Source of the DNA: Acidobacteriota bacterium
GTDB lineage: Bacteria > Acidobacteriota > Blastocatellia > Pyrinomonadales > Pyrinomonadaceae
Assembly: GCA_018269075.1 (NCBI GenBank)
Contig: JAFDVJ010000007.1
Location: 1 to 46,820, forward strand
DNA: 46,820 bases
Direction: 5' to 3'
Made by a program: the position numbers and the translations under genes. Below, in pieces: positions 40,890 to 46,820 of this stretch (position 1 is the first letter of the stretch; each line of letters begins with the position of its first letter). The notes beneath the pieces were generated by a model. The model was not told the origin of the DNA. It saw only the letters and a program-made list of their open reading frames with translations, and searched no databases.

Positions 40890-43800
40890 TCAACGAACGA
40901 ACGCATTCGGCACCGGCAGGTCGCCGGCCGCGCCGAATTGCTGGATCAGCGTGCCGGCGGTCGATCGCCGAACGAACCACGTCGAGCCCGAAGGCCTGAA
41001 AACCGCGGCATCGAACCGCCCGTCGCCGTCGTAGTCACCGGGCGCCGGCAAATCGTCCGTCGTCCCGAACGGGAACGAATAATAGCTGCCGTCCTCGCTT
41101 CTCAGGAAAAACCAGACGCCGGTCGCCGGCCGCCAGACGGCCGCGTCCGCCTTTCCGTCGCCGGTGTAGTCGCCCGGAACCGGGCGGTCCGCGCTGTCGC
41201 CGAACCGGAACGCCGTCAGTCCGGCCGCGCTCCGCGCGATCCACCATTCGCCGGCGGAGGGCCGGTAGATCGCGATGTCGGCTTTCCCGTCGCCGTCGTA
41301 ATCGGCGGCCACCGGGACGTCGCCCGCAGCGCCGAAGGTCTGAATCAGTGTGCCGCTGCCGGAAAGGCCGATATACCACGTCGAGTTCGACGGCCGGAAG
41401 ACGGCCGCGTCGGTTTTACCGTCGCCGTCGTAATCGGCCGGCGCCGGCACATCGCCCGTCGTGCCGAACGGGAACGCGAAGAAACTCAAGTCCTCGCTTC
41501 GCAGCACGTACCAGAAACCGTTCGACGGCCGCCAGACGGCGATGTCGGTTTTGCCGTCGCCGGTAAAATCTCCGGGCACGAGCCGGTCCGCCCCGTTGCC
41601 GAACTGAAGCGCCGCGTTGCCGCCGGTCGAGCTCTTTAGATACCACCACTGACCGGCCGAAGGACGAAAGATCGAGATGTCCGTTCGGCCGTCGCCGTCG
41701 AAATCGTACGCTGTGCCGAGCCCGGTGATTCTTCCGCCGGGCGTCAGGTCGCGACCGGCCAAACCCGCAAAATCCGCCCCGTAACGGGCCGCCCGCGGGA
41801 CGGCGTTGGTCATCGGCCAGCGGTCGCCGAGCGATCTCGCGATCCCGCCGGTCGTGACCGGACTGATGTATTCCCAGACGACCTGCCCGGCGGCCGTCAC
41901 TTCGACCAGATAACCCTGCGCGGTCGCGCAGATCAGGGTGTTGCCGTTCGGCAGCCGCTCGGCGCTCGAACCGAAATGGCTGAACAGGGTCAGGTTGCCG
42001 ACCGAGCCGTACTGCCAGACGACCTGTTTCGATAACAGCTGATTCGACTTGTGCGTGTCGTGGTCGAAAGTCCACGTCGAATAGCCGGCGGCCGGCGGAT
42101 TGACATAGCTGCCGGTGTCCGTGCCGGCGGCGTCGAGATACGGGTTGATCTCAACGACATACGACTGCGCCGTCCGCTGAAACAGATACTGATTGTTGTT
42201 GAAGACAAGAAAATGGCCCGCGCCCGGCCGGCCGGCCGGGATCCACCGGACGCTGCCGCTCGCGCCGATCTGCTTGTTGCCGTTCGTCGCGCTTTCCCAG
42301 TTGGTCCGGACCGACGGCGGCGAGCCCTGCGCATAGCGCGCCGGATCGCCGAAACGGTAGAGAAAATCGCCGGTCCGGGAAGCGGCCAGCGCGATGCTGC
42401 CGGCCGGGTTGCCGGCCAGAAACGTGTTCCCGTGATCGATCACGTAAAATTCGCCCTGCCGGGAATTGACGACGATCTGATCGAGGCTCTGGTTATAGTC
42501 GATCGAATTGCAGTCCAGCCAGTCGGCGCGCACCGGCCGGCCGGGCAGATTGAGATTGATCCGGCCGGGATAATCCGCGATCGTCCGCCCGTTTCCGACG
42601 TAATTCGCTTTGGCGGCATCGACGTCCTGCACCGCGTGATCGAAAAAGCTCCATTCCCAGACCACATTTCCCTGCATATCGACTTCGACGATCGTATCGA
42701 TCTGGGCCCCGTCGTACGGCCCGTGGGCCGGATCGCAGCCGGCCGCGATGCACAGATCGTGGGTCAGATCCTTGTTGACGAGGTACAAGGTCGTCGGCGC
42801 GTGCAGCTTCGGGTTGTAGATGCGCGCGAAATCGCCGTGGGGATGATAGCCGGAACGGGTCTCGAAATACTGCCACGCAACGTTTCCGTTCCAGTCCGTC
42901 TCCCTGAATCCGCCGGCGCCGCCGACGTTCGTCGCCGAGTCGAAGAGATTCCCGTTGTCGAGCAGCCGCGGATCGACGGCCCCCGGCCACGAATGGGCGA
43001 CCCGTCCCGTCATATCGATCAGATAAGCGTTGCCCCCGGCGCTCAAGAGCGTGTAGCCGTTATACGCCGCGGACGAATCCCAGAACTGCAGCTCCGTCGG
43101 CCGCATCAGGGCCTCGTAGTCGCTGCCGGCATACGGGTTCGCGACGGCCGCACGGCCGGCGATCGTATTGCCCGGCGTGAGCGTGCGGCCGGCGAAAGCC
43201 GGATGGTTCGGAAGATACCGGTAGGCGCGGAAAATGGAGTTGACCATCGGCAGGTTGTCGCCGATCGAGAGGACGATGCCGTTGGTGGTGAGCGGGACGA
43301 TGTATTCCCAGACGACCCGGCCGGCGGCCGTCACTTCCAGAATATGGCCCTCGGTGTCGGAGGTGATCAGGGTATTGCCGTTCGGCAGCCGCTGGGCGCT
43401 GCACCCGATATGGCTGAACAGCGTCAGATTGCTTTTCGAGAAATAACTCCACGTGATCTGCCGCGACATCGCCTTCGGCGTTTTTTCCGTGACGGGCGGC
43501 GCGATCCAGCTCGCATAGCCGGCGGCCGGCGGATTGACATAGCCGCCGGTATTCGTCCCGCCGGCGTCGAGATAGGGGTCGATCTCCAAAACGTACGACT
43601 GCGGCGTGTGCTCGGAGAGATACTGCGCGTTGTCGAAGATCAGTAAATGCCCGCCGCCCGGCAGATCCGGGGCGATCCAGGAAACATGATGCGCCCCGCC
43701 GAGCTGCTTATTGCCGTTCGTCGACTGCGTCCAGTCTTCCAGAATCGACGGCTTGGCGCCCTGCTCGTAACGGGCCGGATCGCCGAAGCGGTAGAGAAAG

Positions 43801-44615
43801 TCGCCCGCGCCGGACGCCGCCCGCACGATGCTGGCGGCCGGATCGCCGGGGATGAACGTGCCCCCGTGATCGATCACGTAAAACTCGCCCTGCACGGAAT
43901 TGATGACGATCTGATCGAGATTCTGGTTGTAATCGAGGGCGTTGCTGTGGAGCCAGTCGGCTTTGAGCGGATGCCCCGGCAGATTGATGTTCAACCGTCC
44001 CGGATAATCGGCGATTCCCCGCCCGGCGCCGACATAGTTGGGTTTCGCGGCGTCGAAATCCTGGACGACGTGGTCGAAGAACCACCATTCCCAGACGACG
44101 CTGCCGCTCATATCGACTTCGACGATGACGTCCATCTGCGCGCCGGTGGCCGGCACGGTCGCCGGGTTCGCGCCGGCGGCGATGCATTGGTCGCGGGTCA
44201 GGTCTTTGTTGGCGATGAAGAGCGTCGTGTAGGCGCCGAGCCGGGGGTTGTAGATGCGCGTAAAATCGTGATGCGGATGGTAATTGGTGCGGCTTTCGAG
44301 ATACTGCCAGACGAGCGTCCCGTTCCAGTTGACTTCCCTGAACCCGCCGAAGCCGCTCGGGTCGTTGTTCGAGGCGTCGAGGATGTCGCCGTTGTCGAGC
44401 AGATGCGGGTTCGTCCCGGCCGGCCAGGTGTGGACGACCCGGCCTTCCATATCGATCAGGTAGGTCGTCCCGCGGGCCCCGAACAGGGTATATCCGTTGC
44501 TCGCCCGGGCGGCGTCCCAGTACTGGAGCTCGGTCGGTCTTTGCAAAGCGTCGTAGGCATCGGCGGAAAAGCTGAAGGCGATCAGCAGGGCGCAGGAAAT
44601 CAGGATGCGGTTCAT
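40890..44615 (-). CDS. Giant exported protein: two tandem arylsulfotransferase-like domains, six FG-GAP repeats
   Basis: 1241 residues with a signal peptide (MNRILISCALLIAFSFSADA). Copy 1 (about 21-485) and copy 2 (about 497-960) are clear internal duplicates: RPTELQYWDAARASNGYTL against RPTELQFWDSSAAYNGYTL. Arylsulfotransferase-type propeller motifs in copy 1 are YHPHHDFTRIYNP, WLHSNALDYNQNLDQIVINS and GGAHHVSWIAPDLPGGGHLL. In copy 2 the same places read YHPHGDF, WLDCNSIDYN and GASGSVRWIP, so three His positions are lost and copy 2 may be inactive. The last 270 residues are six FG-GAP repeats in ABCABC order, almost the same module as in the next gene. It is the first gene of a two-gene unit. 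Three direct repeats lie upstream (44644-44699). Confidence 0.87.
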   Translation of the reverse strand: MNRILISCALLIAFSFSADAYDALQRPTELQYWDAARASNGYTLFGARGTTYLIDMEGRVVHTWPAGTNPHLLDNGDILDASNNDPSGFGGFREVNWNGTLVWQYLESRTNYHPHHDFTRIYNPRLGAYTTLFIANKDLTRDQCIAAGANPATVPATGAQMDVIVEVDMSGSVVWEWWFFDHVVQDFDAAKPNYVGAGRGIADYPGRLNINLPGHPLKADWLHSNALDYNQNLDQIVINSVQGEFYVIDHGGTFIPGDPAASIVRAASGAGDFLYRFGDPARYEQGAKPSILEDWTQSTNGNKQLGGAHHVSWIAPDLPGGGHLLIFDNAQYLSEHTPQSYVLEIDPYLDAGGTNTGGYVNPPAAGYASWIAPPVTEKTPKAMSRQITWSYFSKSNLTLFSHIGCSAQRLPNGNTLITSDTEGHILEVTAAGRVVWEYIVPLTTNGIVLSIGDNLPMVNSIFRAYRYLPNHPAFAGRTLTPGNTIAGRAAVANPYAGSDYEALMRPTELQFWDSSAAYNGYTLLSAGGNAYLIDMTGRVAHSWPGAVDPRLLDNGNLFDSATNVGGAGGFRETDWNGNVAWQYFETRSGYHPHGDFARIYNPKLHAPTTLYLVNKDLTHDLCIAAGCDPAHGPYDGAQIDTIVEVDMQGNVVWEWSFFDHAVQDVDAAKANYVGNGRTIADYPGRINLNLPGRPVRADWLDCNSIDYNQSLDQIVVNSRQGEFYVIDHGNTFLAGNPAGSIALAASRTGDFLYRFGDPARYAQGSPPSVRTNWESATNGNKQIGASGSVRWIPAGRPGAGHFLVFNNNQYLFQRTAQSYVVEINPYLDAAGTDTGSYVNPPAAGYSTWTFDHDTHKSNQLLSKQVVWQYGSVGNLTLFSHFGSSAERLPNGNTLICATAQGYLVEVTAAGQVVWEYISPVTTGGIARSLGDRWPMTNAVPRAARYGADFAGLAGRDLTPGGRITGLGTAYDFDGDGRTDISIFRPSAGQWWYLKSSTGGNAALQFGNGADRLVPGDFTGDGKTDIAVWRPSNGFWYVLRSEDLSFFAFPFGTTGDVPAPADYDGDGKTDAAVFRPSNSTWYIGLSGSGTLIQTFGAAGDVPVAADYDGDGKADIAIYRPSAGEWWIARSAAGLTAFRFGDSADRPVPGDYTGDGKADAAVWRPATGVWFFLRSEDGSYYSFPFGTTDDLPAPGDYDGDGRFDAAVFRPSGSTWFVRRSTAGTLIQQFGAAGDLPVPNAFVR

Positions 44616-44643
44616 TTTTTTTCTCTCAGTCTTCTCTATTGCA

Positions 44644-44699
44644 GGGGTGACTTAATATTTTTTACTGGGGGTGACTCAACATTTACCGCAGGGGTGACT
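44644..44699. repeat. Three GGGGTGACT direct repeats upstream of the giant gene
   Basis: GGGGTGACT occurs at 44644-44652, 44668-44676 and 44691-44699, spaced 24 and 23 nt, with AT-rich DNA between them. They begin 29 nt upstream of the start at 44615. They could be operator iterons for the two giant genes, or the multiple terminal repeats of an IS21-like insertion sequence end. No transposase gene is visible nearby. Confidence 0.7.
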
Positions 44700-44874
44700 T
44701 GTTCAAGAGATTCGATGGTATCAGGGCGGCGGACCCGGTCGGGCTTATGTTTCGGAGACGGTTCGGGGGGCGGATTCATCAAAAAGCAGGAACCGTATCC
44801 ATCCGTCGACCAGTATCAAAGAACTCGCTCTTAATCTATAGGACGTCCGGGTTCGGGCCGCGGTTACAAAACTC

Positions 44875-44905
44875 GAAGTCGAAAATATTTTTTTTTCGAC
44901 TTCGG
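44875..44905. repeat. 12-bp hairpin in the 44.6-45.0 kb spacer
   Basis: CGAAGTCGAAAA at 44875-44886 pairs with TTTTCGACTTCG at 44894-44905 around a 7-nt AT loop. There is no T run after the stem on either strand. It lies between divergent genes, so it is more likely a repeat element or protein-binding site than a terminator. Confidence 0.5.
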
Positions 44906-44920
44906 ATCAGATCCGGCGCG

Positions 44921-45003
44921 ACGATGTTTCGGGCGTTGCCCGCGACGCTTCCCGCGCCCGCCGCCGCAGCCGCGCGGGACCCGCGCAACATCCCGAAATC
45001 GAA
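44921..45003. repeat. GC-rich palindromic element before the beta-helix gene
   Basis: TTTCGGGCGTTGC at 44928-44940 pairs nearly perfectly with GCAACATCCCGAAA at 44986-44999, enclosing a C/G-only core (CCGCGACGC, CCCGCGCC, GCCGCCGC). It ends about 40 nt before the start of the exported beta-helix gene. It resembles extragenic palindromes; no coding potential. Confidence 0.5.
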
Positions 45004-45043
45004 CAATTAGAGATTTTGCGGATAATCTGCCAAAATAAGCGTT

Positions 45044-46711
45044 ATGATCAGATTATTCTCGTGTTTCGCAATCGTTTTATTTTCGGCCGTTTTTCTTTTC
45101 GCCCAGAACCGGTTCGAGGGCTACAACATCATCCTCGACGTGCCGGAAACGCAGCAGGGCCCGACCTGCGCGATCCGCTACGCGCCGCCGACGGCTTCGG
45201 TGACCATCGCCGATCTCAACACGGCGACGCCGATGAACATCAAAAACTGCGACGGCTCGCCGGCGACGCTCACGAAATCGTCGGCGATGACCTATAATCT
45301 GAAGCCCAACACGTCCGATTTCAAATGGTGCTTTCAGGGCGAGGACACGAAATACCGGATCTCGTTCCCCGGCGATCAGTACGCGAAAACGATCGTTTAC
45401 GACTGGATCGCGACGCCCGACGCGAAGACGCTCGGCGAGTACAACGTCCGCGATTTCGGCGCGGCCGGCGACGGGCGGACCGACGACACGGTCGCGATCC
45501 AGAGCGCGCTCGCCTTTATCGCGACCCGCAACGGCGGCGTCCTGAATTTTCCCGAGGGCGACTATCAGGTCGGCGGCGCGGCCGGATTTAAAGGGCTCGC
45601 GCTGCCGTCGGGCATCACGATCGCCGGCGTCAACGGCATTCACACCGGCGCTTCGACCAACAACGTCGTCAAGAAGAATCCGACGCGGATCACGCTGACG
45701 GGCGCGAACCGGGCGCTCTTCCGGATCGGCGAATGTATGGAAAAGATCGCCTTCAAGGACATCGAGCTGCTCGGGAACAGCCAGCAGAACACGGTCGGCG
45801 TCGAGGCGGTCGGCGCCTACACCTCGACGCAGGACGTCGATTTCGACAACGTCGCGTTCAGCACCTTCTGGCGCGGCATCTACGCGCACGGGCTGCCGCA
45901 GACCGATCTCAACTGGCAGTTCGACTATATCCACATCAACCGCTGCCGCTTCGTCTTCAACACCGACGCCGGTCTTTACACGAACATCCGCAACACCGAC
46001 TGGCGCGTCGAGAACACGCTCTTTATCAACCCGCCGCGCCGGAACGGGCAGAACGCCGACTCGATGCATTTCGAGCGCGCGGCCGGCATTTTGATCGACA
46101 ACACGATGGGCGGCGGTTTCGCCAACGCGCTCGGCGGGACGTTTCTCGACATTCTCGACAGCTCGAACGTGCTGATCTCGCATTCGCAGACCGAATCGAT
46201 GACCAATTCGCTCGTCTACAACGGCGTCAACAACCCGTACGCCGGCGATTATTCGGGGCCGCTGACGATTCTCAACTCATCGTTCGGCGACCCGATCGTC
46301 TTTATGGCGCGGCGGACGCTCGTCTCGACCGGCAATTTTTACGGCGGCAGCACGTTTCGGGCCGACGAGCGGCTCCGCGTCTATTCGACCGGCGACCGCT
46401 TCTGCTACGACGGCTATATTTTGGGCTGCCGCGGCGCCGAAAAGAAAAATTTCGACAAGGCGACGATCGTCTTTATGACGGGCCAGCCCGACGAGGGTCA
46501 GGTCAAAGGCCACCCGACGTTTTTCGGCACCGACGTCCAGTTCGGCACGCCCGTCCAGCTGCCGTCGCTCGCGCAGAACGCGCTTCCGGCCGGCAAACCG
46601 AACGGCTCGCTCGTCTACTGCACGAACTGCCGCCGCTCGACGACGCCCTGTCAGGCCGGCGGCAGCGGCGCGCCGGCGATGATGGTCGCCGGCCAGTGGA
46701 GCTGTTTGTAA
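45044..46711 (+). CDS. Exported right-handed beta-helix protein (pectate-lyase-3/GH28-like)
   Basis: 555 residues. Signal peptide MIRLFSCFAIVLFSAVFLFA. After a beta-rich N-domain (about 21-130, with Cys pairs in TCAIRYAPP and KNCDG) comes the hallmark start of a parallel beta-helix: YNVRDFGAAGDGRTDDTVAI with QSALAFIATRNGGVLNFPEG, as in the pectate lyase 3/phage-tailspike/polygalacturonase superfamily. The helix continues through repeated NxxF/DNVxF turns (VDFDNVAFSTFWRGIYAHGL, INRCRFVFNTDAGLYTNIR). The C-terminus is Cys-containing (VYCTNCRRSTTPCQ). No clear GH28 catalytic Asp set is seen, so the activity is unknown; polysaccharide binding or cleavage is inferred. It is followed by a dispersed repeat. 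Confidence 0.85.
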   Translation: MIRLFSCFAIVLFSAVFLFAQNRFEGYNIILDVPETQQGPTCAIRYAPPTASVTIADLNTATPMNIKNCDGSPATLTKSSAMTYNLKPNTSDFKWCFQGEDTKYRISFPGDQYAKTIVYDWIATPDAKTLGEYNVRDFGAAGDGRTDDTVAIQSALAFIATRNGGVLNFPEGDYQVGGAAGFKGLALPSGITIAGVNGIHTGASTNNVVKKNPTRITLTGANRALFRIGECMEKIAFKDIELLGNSQQNTVGVEAVGAYTSTQDVDFDNVAFSTFWRGIYAHGLPQTDLNWQFDYIHINRCRFVFNTDAGLYTNIRNTDWRVENTLFINPPRRNGQNADSMHFERAAGILIDNTMGGGFANALGGTFLDILDSSNVLISHSQTESMTNSLVYNGVNNPYAGDYSGPLTILNSSFGDPIVFMARRTLVSTGNFYGGSTFRADERLRVYSTGDRFCYDGYILGCRGAEKKNFDKATIVFMTGQPDEGQVKGHPTFFGTDVQFGTPVQLPSLAQNALPAGKPNGSLVYCTNCRRSTTPCQAGGSGAPAMMVAGQWSCL

Positions 46712-46736
46712 GGTATTTTAGTGTGCGGTATAACTT

Positions 46737-46820
46737 GTCGGAATAATGGGCGTTAAACCCGCGAGCGTTTTTAAACGATCCACTAAAAACACCAAAAACA
46801 CGAAAGAAATTTAGTGTTTT
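46737..46820. repeat. Dispersed repeat copy 2, cut by the window end
   Basis: GTCGGAATAATGGGCGTTAA followed by ACCCGCGAGCGTTTTTAAAC matches copy 1 at 36471 with few substitutions. It continues into CACTAAAAA CACCAAAAA CACGAAAG and the return arm TTTAGTGTTTT. It starts 25 nt after the beta-helix gene stop. The arms differ from copy 1 in sequence but are complementary within the element. Confidence 0.75.

Noticed and set aside
36503..40999. 1498-codon plus-strand ORF crossing repeats, the hydrolase and the FGE fusion gene
   Set aside because: Composition is Arg/Ala/Val-rich without domains, it runs out of frame through the hydrolase, and the real genes on both strands explain the sequence.

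Overview
The window looks like chromosomal DNA of a high-GC Gram-negative bacterium, most likely an acidobacterium (Blastocatellia / Pyrinomonadaceae-like). This is inferred from the gene families, gene order and intergenic repeat style, not from a marker gene; no rRNA or tRNA gene was seen. Coding density is high, and because of the GC content many real genes carry long meaningless ORFs on the opposite strand.

Layout. 1-7.6 kb (minus strand): a cut-off exported protein, valS, a receiver protein with a very long Ala/Glu/Pro-rich region, a CheY-like receiver, pdxA and a divergent hfq. 7.6-23.5 kb (minus): a division and cell wall (dcw) cluster read as rsmH-ftsL-ftsI-murF-mraY-murD-(small exported protein)-ftsW-murG-murC-ftsQ-ftsA-ftsZ. 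mraZ, murE, murB and ddl are not in it. 23.9-27.2 kb (plus): a ZIP metal transporter, then a TPM-domain protein, a nucleotidyltransferase-like protein and a LemA lipoprotein. 27.3-29.8 kb (minus): a very small bacterial microcompartment (BMC) locus with a class II aldolase, one hexameric shell protein, three pentameric vertex proteins and an undescribed coiled-coil/cysteine-motif protein. Two small membrane-anchored proteins and the redox repressor gene rex lie just upstream; rex has a good candidate Rex operator over its own promoter. 31.6-37.5 kb (plus): a 2OG-Fe(II) oxygenase, ruvA, an exported protein, a xisH-xisI pair, a frameshifted exported protein, ruvB and an alpha/beta hydrolase. 37.5-44.6 kb (minus): two giant exported proteins built from formylglycine-generating-enzyme-like, arylsulfotransferase-like and FG-GAP/VCBS modules. 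45.0-46.7 kb (plus): an exported right-handed beta-helix (pectate-lyase-like) protein.

The clearest signal not explained by genes is a set of intergenic elements made of degenerate 7-nt tandem repeats, most of them folding into hairpins with heptamer arms. Several unrelated heptamers are used (GTGGAGA, TTCGGAT, GATGTCG, GTTCGTC, GTCTTGA, TTTGATC), but the period is always 7. Many abut the stop codon of the upstream gene. One sits in front of each of the three BMC vertex genes, and one is read through in frame inside the cysteine-motif gene. With a strong Shine-Dalgarno for the hexamer gene and poor ones for the pentamer genes, this suggests a route to the unequal shell stoichiometry. Rex beside the locus suggests, but does not prove, a link between NADH status and compartment expression.
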